From contig JACCKY010000023.1 of the NCBI GenBank assembly GCA_014236755.1, forward strand, positions 1 through 39,434: a DNA stretch of 39,434 bases, given 5' to 3'. Each line of letters begins with the position of its first letter. Position 1 is the stretch's first letter. Shown here in pieces: positions 1 to 7,472 of this stretch. Made by a program: the position numbers and the translations under genes. This DNA is from Candidatus Petromonas tenebris. GTDB lineage: Bacteria; Bacillota; Clostridia; Peptostreptococcales; Caminicellaceae. The notes below the pieces were generated by a model, which was not told the origin of the DNA, did no database searches, and was given only the letters and a program-made list of their open reading frames with translations.

Positions 1-190
1 TCAAGGGATGCAAGAAATTACAAACTTTTACCAGTTAAATATTAAAAAGGCTAACAGCTAACTGCTGACCGCTCATGGCAAAAAGGTGACGGGCCGCAAG
101 AAAGACCCTAAAGAACGACCTTCATATGCTACCAACTACGAACTACTAACTACGAACTAACAAATGCGTCGCTAGACGCTTTTGTTCTTA
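1..190 (+). repeat. Dispersed intergenic repeat, copy 1
   Basis: The first 88 bases are identical to 8473-8560. The rest resembles 8561-8630 and 37231-37395, with short direct repeats of the type ACTAACTACGAACTAAC. It ends in a small hairpin (GCGTC at 166-170, GACGC at 175-179) followed by TTTTGTTCTT, which looks like a weak terminator. The left boundary lies at or beyond the window edge. No coding potential is evident. The copy sits just upstream of sigI. I do not know a name for this family. Confidence 0.85.
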
Positions 191-271
191 TCCATGTTAC
201 TTTATAATAGAAATAGGTACTTAAAAATATTTAGTATTTCGTATTACTATAATGCAAAAGGTGGTGAGAAC

Positions 272-1009
272 TTGGGGCCTCTTTTAAATATATTTAAAAG
301 GAAAAAAGCTTCTATAGAAGACAGACTAAGATCGATTAAGGAAGGAAATAAGGAGGAAAGGGAAAAGTTCATTTCTGAATATACTCCCTTTGTTATTAAG
401 ACCATAACAAAGGTTACCAATAGATACATAGAGGTTGAAAATAATGATGAATATAGTATAGGCCTTGAAGCATTTAATGAGGCTATTGATAGATATGAAT
501 TTAAAAAAGGTAGTTTTATAAAGTATGCAGAGACAGTAATTAGAAGCAGAATATATGACTATGTGAGAAAAACTAAAAAATCAGACGAGGTTTTATCTAT
601 AAATGAAAAAAAGGAAGAGAGTTTTGAGATAAAAAACAGTCTTCAAGATAAAGATTTTACGGATTCATATGACATGAAGGACCAGATCCTTAAGTTTCAA
701 TCCGGATTGAAAAAATTCAATATAACTATCAGTGAACTGGTGGAGGATTCTCCAAAGCATATTGATACTAGACTAAATGCTATAAATATAGCAAAGGTTA
801 TAGCAGAAGATGAAGAAATAAAGGAAGAATTTTACAGAAAAAAAGTTTTGCCGGCGAAAAAAATTATGGAAAGAATAGATGTGAGTAGAAAAGTGTTAAA
901 GGTTAACAGGAAATTTATTATCGCAACAGTTTTAATATTAGATAGCGAACTAGATCTTTTGAAAAACTACATCTCTCAGGTAGAGGGGAGGCAACAAATT
1001 GGTATATAG
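272..1009 (+). CDS. sigI: RNA polymerase sigma factor SigI
   Basis: This encodes a 245-residue sigma-70-family factor of the SigI group, close in length to B. subtilis SigI. Residues about 25-110 hold a sigma region-2-like segment (EKFISEYTPFVIK, then FIKYAETVIRSRIYDYVRK). The last 90 residues form the SigI-type C-terminal domain. I chose the TTG at 272 because GGTGGTGAG ends just before it and the protein then begins GPLLNIFKRKK, as SigI proteins do; the in-frame codons back to 182 fall in the flanking repeat. The stop overlaps the TTG start of rsgI, so the two are translationally coupled. In known systems SigI drives heat or cell-wall stress genes and is held by membrane-bound RsgI. The family call is firm; the regulon cannot be read here. 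Confidence 0.9.
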   Translation: MGPLLNIFKRKKASIEDRLRSIKEGNKEEREKFISEYTPFVIKTITKVTNRYIEVENNDEYSIGLEAFNEAIDRYEFKKGSFIKYAETVIRSRIYDYVRKTKKSDEVLSINEKKEESFEIKNSLQDKDFTDSYDMKDQILKFQSGLKKFNITISELVEDSPKHIDTRLNAINIAKVIAEDEEIKEEFYRKKVLPAKKIMERIDVSRKVLKVNRKFIIATVLILDSELDLLKNYISQVEGRQQIGI

Positions 1010-2348
1010 AGGGTCAGTGTTAGAAATAGCAAAGGAACATATAATAGTTCTCACCAATGACTGCAACTATTTAAAACTTAGAAAGAAGGGAAATATTGAA
1101 ATAGGTAAAGAAATAATGTTTATAGATGATGATATAATAAAGGATAAGAGTAGAGGTTATAGACCTTTATTGATAGGAATAGCAGCTACAATCATTCTTT
1201 TAGTAATAACTAGTTTAGGGCATTTAGGGCTTAACTTTTTAGGAGGTTTTGAAACATTTGCAATAGTGAGTTTAGATATAAACCCAAGCTTGGAATTTGA
1301 AATAGATTCAGACAAAATTGTACGAAAAGTAAATCCCTTAAATGAAGACGCAAAGACATTAATAGATGATAATATGATAGGTATAACTATAGAAGATGCG
1401 GTCAACATTGTCATTGATGAAGCCATTGAGAAAAATTATTTAAATGAAGTCAATAATACGATTTTGATATCTGATACAGTTATTAAGAATAAAAGCAAAG
1501 ACATACCTAATCTAAAGAAGGATATAATAGATAAAATAAAAGAAAATGAAGAGCTTCAAGACATAAATCTTGTATATATAAAATCCAATAACGAAGACCT
1601 GAAAGAGGCAAGAAAAAACAAAATTTCTATAGGCAAATATGAAATCTATAAAGTTGTTTCTAAAGAGAAACCCAATATATCTATTGAAGAAATAAAAGAC
1701 AAGAAGATTAGTGAGATAGTTAAGGAAAATGAGAATTTAGTTAAAAAAGATAAAATAAAAATTAAGAAAATAGATAAAGAGGATAAATCCGACGATAAAA
1801 AAGATAGGGAAAAGGATAGAAAAAAAGATCAAAAGAAAAATGAAAAGAAGAATGAAAAAAGGAATAAAGACAACATAGAAAAGGAAGATAAAGACATAGA
1901 AAATAAAAAAGATAAGAAAGAAAAAATAGAAAAAATTAAAGACAATGAAGATAAACACGATGAAAATAAGAATAAAGCAAAAAAAGAAAAAGATGAAGAG
2001 GAAGTTGATGAAGAGAAAGTTGATGAAGAGGACTTAAAAAAAACTAAATATGAAAATAAGAAAGAAGAGAAGCATGATAATAAAAAATTAGAAGAAAATA
2101 ACCAGAAAAAAAAAGATGAAATTGAGAAAGATATGGATAAACGTGATATAGAAAAAGACAAAATGGATGAAGAAGAGAATAAGTCCAAAGCACACAGAAA
2201 AGATGATGAAAAAAATAAGGAAAATAAAGATTCTGATAAAAAGGATAGAGATGATAAAAAAGAAAATGATAAATCCGATGAATCTGAGAAAGATAAGGGT
2301 AAGAAAAAAACAATTGATACGCAGAGGATAAAGCCGGGGAATCAATAA
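999..2348 (+). CDS. rsgI: Anti-sigma-I factor RsgI with a long charged tail
   Basis: This is a 449-residue membrane anti-sigma factor paired with SigI. Residues 1-52 form the cytoplasmic RsgI N-terminal domain that binds SigI. Residues about 56-76 are one transmembrane helix. The external juxtamembrane domain begins FAIVSLDINPSLEFEID; its Asn95-Pro96 is the conserved site at which RsgI autoproteolysis has been described. From about residue 225 to the end the chain is almost entirely Lys, Glu, Asp and Asn, with no recognisable fold or carbohydrate-binding module, so it is predicted to be disordered. The TTG start at 999 has AGGGGAGG upstream and overlaps the end of sigI. In B. subtilis a disordered external RsgI tail takes part in cell-wall sensing; applying that role here is inference. 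Confidence 0.9.
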   Translation: MVYRGSVLEIAKEHIIVLTNDCNYLKLRKKGNIEIGKEIMFIDDDIIKDKSRGYRPLLIGIAATIILLVITSLGHLGLNFLGGFETFAIVSLDINPSLEFEIDSDKIVRKVNPLNEDAKTLIDDNMIGITIEDAVNIVIDEAIEKNYLNEVNNTILISDTVIKNKSKDIPNLKKDIIDKIKENEELQDINLVYIKSNNEDLKEARKNKISIGKYEIYKVVSKEKPNISIEEIKDKKISEIVKENENLVKKDKIKIKKIDKEDKSDDKKDREKDRKKDQKKNEKKNEKRNKDNIEKEDKDIENKKDKKEKIEKIKDNEDKHDENKNKAKKEKDEEEVDEEKVDEEDLKKTKYENKKEEKHDNKKLEENNQKKKDEIEKDMDKRDIEKDKMDEEENKSKAHRKDDEKNKENKDSDKKDRDDKKENDKSDESEKDKGKKKTIDTQRIKPGNQ

Positions 2349-2368
2349 CTTTTGGTTCTCCGGCTTTT
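2331..2368 (+). terminator. Intrinsic terminator of sigI-rsgI
   Basis: AAGCCGGGGA at 2331-2340 pairs with TCTCCGGCTT at 2357-2366 (one G-U pair), followed by TT. The left arm overlaps the last codons of rsgI and the stop lies in the loop. Confidence 0.85.
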
Positions 2369-2524
2369 ATAGGTAAGATTGGCGAAGAATACAGTCAGGG
2401 CTACTAAAGATTATATGCACTAAAAGCTTATATGTTTCCTATAAATATAGAATTTTAATACACTTTATTTATATTAAGGGAATATTATAAATTAACACTC
2501 CAAAAAAGAGGAGGATAAATTTAA

Positions 2525-4027
2525 ATGAAGGAAGTAAATGAAAAAATAGATACAATTTTAGACTTGATAATGAAACTATCTAAAAATGGAAGGCAGAAAA
2601 ATAATTATATAGAAGAAGGTGCAGAGGCATCTGTTGATATTTGGGAGATAGTTGTAAAATATAAAGGCAACATAAGGGAAATCGCCAGGAAACTAAAAGC
2701 AAAAGTAGAAATACTCAGTGAGAAGTACGCAATATTTAGTATAGAGGAAGAAAAAATAGATTTACTTTTAAAGTACAAAGAAATAAAATATATAGAAAAA
2801 CCAAAAAGATTAATTAGTTCCTATGAGTGCAATGTAGATAGTTGGAATAAATATACATTAGAAAAGTATTCGCAGGATGGATTAAAGGGAAATAGAGTGA
2901 TTATAGGCATGATAGATACAGGTATAGATTATACTCATTTAGATTTTATAAAGGAAGATGGCAAAACAAGGATATTGAGCATATGGGATCAGTCGGTCCA
3001 TGAAGGTACTCCGCCTAAATGGTTCAATAAGGGTTCAGAGTGGACTAGAAGAGATATTAATAAAGCCCTTAAAAGTTTAAGAAAAAACAAATCTTCTTTT
3101 ATTATTCCCCATGTAGATGTAACAGGGCGTGGAACTTGCAGTGCAAGAGTAGCTGCTGGAAATGGCAGAGCCAGTAAAGACAAGTGTATAGGAATAGCAC
3201 CTGAAGCTGATATTATAGTTGTCAAGTTAAATTCTAGAGGAAGAGATTTTTTTTCAAATACTACAGAATTTATGAGGGCGGTAAGATATTTAATAGATAA
3301 GGCAAAAAAGCTTAATAGGCCTTTAATTATAAATACAGGTTTTATAATTGATGAGAACCTACGCGATGGGAATTCTTTATTTAAGAGCTTTATTGATGAT
3401 GTAATAAAAGAATGGACGGTTACATTAGTAGTTCCTGAATTAGACGAAGATAATATAAAATACTATACTAGAGATAAAATAGGAGAAAGGAAAATTAAAG
3501 AAATTGAGTTTAAGGTTGGAAAAAGTGAAAAGGTTATTACATTGGAAATATGGAAAGATTTTTTTGATGTAATTAATTTTAATATAACAAATCCTTCGGG
3601 ATATACTACTGGAAAAATAAATGGCAACAAGGATTTAACGAAAATTGAAATTGGAACGACGGAATGCTACTTATATTTTAAAGATCCCTTTCCATATGAT
3701 AAGGACCAGGAGGTTTTTCTCTTGCTTATACCTGAAGGAGAGAATATTGAAGAAGGAATATGGAGATTAACTTTATATGGAGAACAAATAGTAGATGGAA
3801 ATTATGATATACGTTTTATACCAGGAGAAATGGAATATGAGGAAGCTGGATTTTTGGAATCTAAAGCAGAGGAGTCATTAAGGATTAGATCAAGCACAGA
3901 ACAAATGCCTATGATTGATAACTATGCTTATGTAATGAATACTTTTAAAAAATTATCGAGCCTTCAAAATCCTCTTTTTTTGCCCTGTATATCGAATATA
4001 CAAATGTTTTATAGGATGTATAGATAG
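2525..4027 (+). CDS. Csp-type subtilase, apparent pseudoprotease
   Basis: This 500-residue protein has the architecture of the clostridial germination subtilases CspA/B/C: a prodomain-like segment (residues about 35-95, ending YKEIKYIEKPKR) followed by an S8 fold. The catalytic Asp131 is intact in MIDTGIDYTHLDF. The usual GHGTHVAG block reads GRGTCSARVAAGNG, so the catalytic His is Arg202. The segment where the oxyanion Asn (GNEG) belongs reads VVPELDEDN. The chain stops about where the catalytic Ser domain (GTSxAAP) would begin, after the jelly-roll-like insert (DGNYDIRFIPGE). It therefore lacks two triad residues and cannot be an active serine protease as read. GAGGAGG precedes the ATG. C. 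difficile CspC and CspA are pseudoproteases that signal in germination; a similar role here is inference. A decaying gene is the main alternative. Confidence 0.8.
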   Translation: MKEVNEKIDTILDLIMKLSKNGRQKNNYIEEGAEASVDIWEIVVKYKGNIREIARKLKAKVEILSEKYAIFSIEEEKIDLLLKYKEIKYIEKPKRLISSYECNVDSWNKYTLEKYSQDGLKGNRVIIGMIDTGIDYTHLDFIKEDGKTRILSIWDQSVHEGTPPKWFNKGSEWTRRDINKALKSLRKNKSSFIIPHVDVTGRGTCSARVAAGNGRASKDKCIGIAPEADIIVVKLNSRGRDFFSNTTEFMRAVRYLIDKAKKLNRPLIINTGFIIDENLRDGNSLFKSFIDDVIKEWTVTLVVPELDEDNIKYYTRDKIGERKIKEIEFKVGKSEKVITLEIWKDFFDVINFNITNPSGYTTGKINGNKDLTKIEIGTTECYLYFKDPFPYDKDQEVFLLLIPEGENIEEGIWRLTLYGEQIVDGNYDIRFIPGEMEYEEAGFLESKAEESLRIRSSTEQMPMIDNYAYVMNTFKKLSSLQNPLFLPCISNIQMFYRMYR

Positions 4028-4032
4028 ACTGA

Positions 4033-4058
4033 TTCCAGAGGAATAGAGAACTCTGGAA
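4033..4058 (+). terminator. Perfect hairpin after the Csp-like gene
   Basis: TTCCAGAG at 4033-4040 pairs perfectly with CTCTGGAA at 4051-4058, with a 10-nt loop, six bases after the stop codon. No T-run follows, so it may be a weak terminator or a 3'-end stabiliser. Confidence 0.45.
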
Positions 4059-4093
4059 ACCTAAATATGAAGAAATAATAAATGTTAACTAAA

Positions 4094-4148
4094 AATGTTA
4101 ACCAAATAGACAATACGAGTTGACAAATCACCTTCTTTAATATACTAT
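4094..4148 (+). promoter_or_regulatory. BirA operator overlapping the bioY promoter
   Basis: AATGTTAACC (4094-4103) and AGTTGACAA (4118-4126) form two inverted half-sites separated by 14 bases, matching the Firmicutes BirA operator pattern (TTGTTAACC-N14/15-GGTTAACAA). The right half-site contains a -35 box, TTGACA (4120-4125), followed after 17 bases by TACTAT (4143-4148). Biotin-loaded BirA would block this promoter. A further AATGTTAACT at 4081-4090 resembles the left half-site. The gene context (bioY, bioB) supports the call. Confidence 0.8.
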
Positions 4149-4186
4149 ATATTTATATTACATATATAGCTTAAGGAAGGTGATTT
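4125..4186 (+). repeat. Inverted repeat spanning the bioY promoter and Shine-Dalgarno
   Basis: The 16 bases at 4125-4140 pair with the 16 at 4171-4186, 15 by Watson-Crick and one G-U. The right arm contains the bioY Shine-Dalgarno AAGGAAGGTGA. Only a transcript started upstream of 4125 could form the RNA hairpin; RNA from the promoter with its -10 at 4143 would lack the left arm. Confidence 0.7.
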
Positions 4187-4190
4187 GATT

Positions 4191-4784
4191 ATGAATCTAA
4201 AAACTCGTGATATGATTTTAGTGGCATTATTTGCAGCATTGACGGCTATAGGTGCATATCTTAAAATACCTACTCAGCCAGTACCAATAACTTTGCAAAT
4301 TTTATTTTGTATGTATGCAGGTGCATTATTAGGAGCAAGACTCGGTTTTCTTTCACAATTAGTGTATGTGATTATGGGACTTATAGGACTTCCAGTATTT
4401 GCCGGGGGAGTAGGAGGTTTTTCCTATGTACTTAAGCCAAGCTTTGGATATCTTATTGGATTTATATTATGTGGATATATAATTGGCAAACTATCAGAAA
4501 ATATTGGACAAGTTAAAGGATTTAAGGGTGGAATAAAATTGTTTGGAGCTGCAGTAGCAGGTTTGGCAGTGGTATATGCAATTGGAGTACCTTATCTATA
4601 TATGATATTTAATTTTTACATGGGTAAAGCAATAGACTTCAATACAGCATTAAAATGGGGCTTATATCCTTTTATAGTTCAGGATTTAGTAAAGTGTCTT
4701 GTAGTTGCAATTACAAGTGTTAGGGTTATACCAGCTATAAGAAGAGCAGGTTATGTAAAGAATCCAAAAACAATAATGGAATAA
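4191..4784 (+). CDS. bioY: Biotin transporter BioY (ECF S component)
   Basis: This 197-residue, very hydrophobic protein has about six membrane segments and BioY-family signatures near the start (VALFAALTAIGAYLKIP, PVPITLQ) and in the middle (GLIGLPVFAGG, GGFSYVLKPSFGY). BioY is the substrate-binding membrane subunit for biotin uptake, used with an ECF ATPase module or alone; no ECF module is in the window. I start it at ATG 4191, six to seven bases after AAGGAAGGTGA, rather than at the TTG two codons earlier. A BirA operator lies upstream and bioB follows after 37 bases, so the two are likely one biotin-repressed transcript. Confidence 0.95.
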   Translation: MNLKTRDMILVALFAALTAIGAYLKIPTQPVPITLQILFCMYAGALLGARLGFLSQLVYVIMGLIGLPVFAGGVGGFSYVLKPSFGYLIGFILCGYIIGKLSENIGQVKGFKGGIKLFGAAVAGLAVVYAIGVPYLYMIFNFYMGKAIDFNTALKWGLYPFIVQDLVKCLVVAITSVRVIPAIRRAGYVKNPKTIME

Positions 4785-4821
4785 AGAAGTTAAAAAGTGT
4801 AGAAGGAGACTACATAAACTT

Positions 4822-5799
4822 ATGGAAAAGCTAATAAATGAAGTCACTGAAAGAGTGTTAGGTGGCGGAAAAATAACTTTGCAAGAAGCTTTAAAGTTCA
4901 TAGATATTGATTGTAATAATATTGAGGCTTTGAACCTTCTTTTTGATGGTGCCAATAGAATAAGAGATAAATTTATGGGTAAAAAGGTTGATTTATGTAC
5001 TATTATGAATACTAAATCCGGAAAGTGTTCAGAGGACTGCAAATTCTGCGCACAATCAAGCCATTATAAGACAGGAATAGATGAGTATGGACTTCTGGAC
5101 TACGACAAAATTTTAAAAAGAGCCAGGGAAATGGAAGAGGCTGGAGCCCATAGATTTTCACTAGTGACCAGCGGTAAAGGAATGAAGGGTAAGGAATTTG
5201 ATAAAATAGTCGAGATTTACAGGAGACTTAGTAAGGATACCAATTTAAAACTATGTGCTTCCCATGGAGTGATAACCTATGAACAGGTCCTAAAGCTTAA
5301 GGAAGCTGGAGTTAGCATGTACCATCACAATGTTGAGACCTCTGAGAGTTATTATGGAAATATTTGTACAACCCATACCTATCAAGAAAGAATAGACACA
5401 ATTAAGAATTTGATAAAGGCAGATATGAATATCTGTTGTGGAGGAATCATAGGAATGGGTGAGAGCCGTGAAGATAGAGTAAAAATGGCTTTTGAAATCA
5501 AGGGACTGGGAGTAAAGTCAATTCCCATAAATGTTCTAAATCCTGTGAAAGGGACTCCAATGGAAAACATGGAAGTTTTGGAGCCATCAGAAATACTCAA
5601 GACAATGGCTGTTTATAGATATATAATACCAGATTGTTATATAAGATATGCAGGGGGAAGAATAGCACTACAGGATAAACAAAATATCGGTTTTAAGGCT
5701 GGAGTAAATGCTGCTTTAGTAGGCGATTATTTAACAACTGTTGGAAGTAATATTGAAGAAGATAAAGAAATGATAAAAAAGGAAGGTTTAGAAGTATAG
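4822..5799 (+). CDS. bioB: Biotin synthase (radical SAM)
   Basis: This 325-residue enzyme converts dethiobiotin to biotin by inserting sulfur. The radical-SAM cluster motif is Cys69-x3-Cys73-x2-Cys76 (KCSEDCKFCAQSS). Other BioB signatures are YHHNVETSESYY, CCGGIIGMGE and, near the C-terminus, YIRYAGGRIAL followed by GVNAALVGDYLTT. Length and motifs match the full family, so it should be active. AGAAGGAGA precedes the ATG. It follows bioY directly. No bioA, bioD, bioF or bioW gene lies nearby, so the cell may import dethiobiotin or keep the other genes elsewhere. Its stop codon lies within a hairpin shared with the convergent downstream gene. Confidence 0.95.
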   Translation: MEKLINEVTERVLGGGKITLQEALKFIDIDCNNIEALNLLFDGANRIRDKFMGKKVDLCTIMNTKSGKCSEDCKFCAQSSHYKTGIDEYGLLDYDKILKRAREMEEAGAHRFSLVTSGKGMKGKEFDKIVEIYRRLSKDTNLKLCASHGVITYEQVLKLKEAGVSMYHHNVETSESYYGNICTTHTYQERIDTIKNLIKADMNICCGGIIGMGESREDRVKMAFEIKGLGVKSIPINVLNPVKGTPMENMEVLEPSEILKTMAVYRYIIPDCYIRYAGGRIALQDKQNIGFKAGVNAALVGDYLTTVGSNIEEDKEMIKKEGLEV

Positions 5800-5825
5800 G
5801 TATCCTATTTTAGGATACCTATACT
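5793..5825. terminator. Shared hairpin between convergent bioB and MBL gene
   Basis: Perfect 15-bp arms (5793-5807 and 5811-5825) with a TTT loop. The stem contains the bioB stop codon (5797-5799) and the stop codon of the convergent gene (5819-5821). Neither strand has a clear T-run after the stem. Confidence 0.65.
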
Positions 5826-7225
5826 AGTTCATGAACTTCATCTAATCTTGGTACAATAGCTTCTAGACCAAACCTTTCGATTATCAGATTGCTGAAGTGT
5901 TCAGTAGATTCTTTTTCACCGTGCACTACAAAAGCCTTTTTAGGCTTTGCTTTAAAGTGGCTTAACCAGTTTATGAGGTCATTCATGTCTGCATGCCCGG
6001 AAAAGCCTTCTATGGAGTGGATCTGTGCATTAACAATAATATCTTCGTTAAAAATCTTAACCATTTTAGCCCCCTCCTGTATTTCTCTTCCCAGAGTTCC
6101 TTGGGCCTGATAGCCTATAAATATAACACTGGTACTTTGTTTCCAGAGATTATGCTTAAGATGATGTTTAATTCTTCCTGCATCACACATTCCACTGGCT
6201 GAAATTATTATCTTAGGCTCAGAAGAAGTATTTATCTTTTTTGATTCGATAACAGAACGGGTAAGTTGGAGATTAGGAAAATCAAGGGGGTCATCACCAC
6301 TAAGGATAAAGTCTTTCGCCTCTGTATCGAAAAAGTCTGAATTCTTTTTAAAAATATCAGTTGCAGATATAGCCAAGGGGCTATCTATATAGACGGGGAT
6401 ATTCAAAAATTCCTTTGATTTTTCCTTATCATCGTAATATTTATTCAGTTCATAGATGATTTCTTGGGTTCTTCCTACTGCAAAGGATGGGATTATGACA
6501 TTACCTCCCCTTTTTGTAGTTTCCAGTATGATATCTACCAGCCTAGTTATTCTTTCCTTTGCATTTTCATGGAGCCTATTTCCGTAGGTGGACTCAATTA
6601 TGAGATAATCGGCTTCCTCAATATAATCAGGGTTTCGAAGTAAGGGTCTGTCCTTAACTCCCAGGTCTCCTGAAAAGACTAGCTTCTTTTCTTCATCATC
6701 TTCTCGTATCCACAGTTCTACTATTGCAGATCCCAATAAATGGCCTGCATCTCTAAACCTAAGCTTTATATCTTTATTTATAGTTACGATTTCTCCATAG
6801 GGAACAGGATTGAAGTACTGCATACTTATCTCGGCATCTTCAGCAGTGTATAGGGGTTGTATCATTTCAAGGCCGACTCTTGTTCTCTTTCTGTTTTCCC
6901 ACTCTGCTTCTGCTTCGTGTATCTTTCCACTGTCCTTTAACATGATTTCACAGAGGTCAAGTGTAGGACGGGTACAAAATATTCTGTTCTTAAATCCTTC
7001 CTTTACCAACTTTGGTATCCTACCGCTGTGATCTATATGAGAATGGCTAAGGATTAGAAAGTCGATTTCCCATGGATCAAACTTAAAATCTTCATAATTG
7101 AGTTTTTCAATTTTATCATTTCCCTGAAAGAGACCACAATCGATGAGAAATTTATACTTATTTGTTGTAATCAGATAATTTGAACCTGTTACAGTATTTG
7201 CAGCTCCTAAAAATTTGATTTTCAT
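5819..7225 (-). CDS. MBL-fold/beta-CASP metallohydrolase, RNA-processing type
   Basis: This 468-residue protein has an N-terminal metallo-beta-lactamase domain with the metal motif HSHIDH at residues 61-66. Later motifs are DAGHLLGSA, VFSGDLG and STYGNRLH, followed by a beta-CASP region (VIIPSFAVGRTQEIIYEL) and the C-terminal motifs IISASGMCDAGRI and HGEKEST. This is the pattern of the YSH1/CPSF73-like exonuclease family (COG1236) found in bacteria and archaea. The likely activity is Zn-dependent RNA hydrolysis, but the substrate is unknown. The start is ATG at 7225, seven bases after GGAGGA; the upstream in-frame TTG at 7240 would put the ribosome site inside the gene. It is a single gene, convergent with bioB. 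Confidence 0.88.
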   Translation of the reverse strand: MKIKFLGAANTVTGSNYLITTNKYKFLIDCGLFQGNDKIEKLNYEDFKFDPWEIDFLILSHSHIDHSGRIPKLVKEGFKNRIFCTRPTLDLCEIMLKDSGKIHEAEAEWENRKRTRVGLEMIQPLYTAEDAEISMQYFNPVPYGEIVTINKDIKLRFRDAGHLLGSAIVELWIREDDEEKKLVFSGDLGVKDRPLLRNPDYIEEADYLIIESTYGNRLHENAKERITRLVDIILETTKRGGNVIIPSFAVGRTQEIIYELNKYYDDKEKSKEFLNIPVYIDSPLAISATDIFKKNSDFFDTEAKDFILSGDDPLDFPNLQLTRSVIESKKINTSSEPKIIISASGMCDAGRIKHHLKHNLWKQSTSVIFIGYQAQGTLGREIQEGAKMVKIFNEDIIVNAQIHSIEGFSGHADMNDLINWLSHFKAKPKKAFVVHGEKESTEHFSNLIIERFGLEAIVPRLDEVHELV

Positions 7226-7472
7226 TACGTGTTCCTCCAATCAAGTCTATATTTAATAATTTTACCCAGTAAAATGTTATAAAAATCATGGGAAATTAAT
7301 TCTAAAATTTAAATAAATATTAAAGGATTTCAGAAAATTATATAGAATTTAAATTAGGTAAGATTAGAAACAAATACTTGAAAATTTTTCAGAGCAGTAT
7401 TTCATGAACCTTTGATAAAGTATTAATTGTAATTTAGAACCAAAGATTTGCAGAGAGAAAGGGGAGAGTGTC

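Noticed and set aside
120-165. Short direct repeats (ACTAACTACGAAC) considered as a CRISPR array
   Set aside because: The units are too short, there are no regular spacers and there are no cas genes; they belong to the dispersed repeat.
182-271. Upstream extension of sigI to position 182
   Set aside because: It begins inside the repeat's terminal T-run and has no ribosome site; the TTG at 272 has a strong one.
1737-2345. Several minus-strand ORFs rich in Phe, Ser, Leu and Ile opposite the rsgI tail
   Set aside because: They are shadows of the A/G-rich coding strand, with low-complexity products and no ribosome sites.
4028-4078. In-frame continuation after the Csp-like stop giving TDSRGIENSGNLNMKK, slightly like the SRG region of subtilases
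   Set aside because: It is only 16 codons, coincides with a perfect hairpin, and no GTSxAAP motif follows. It cannot restore the Ser domain.
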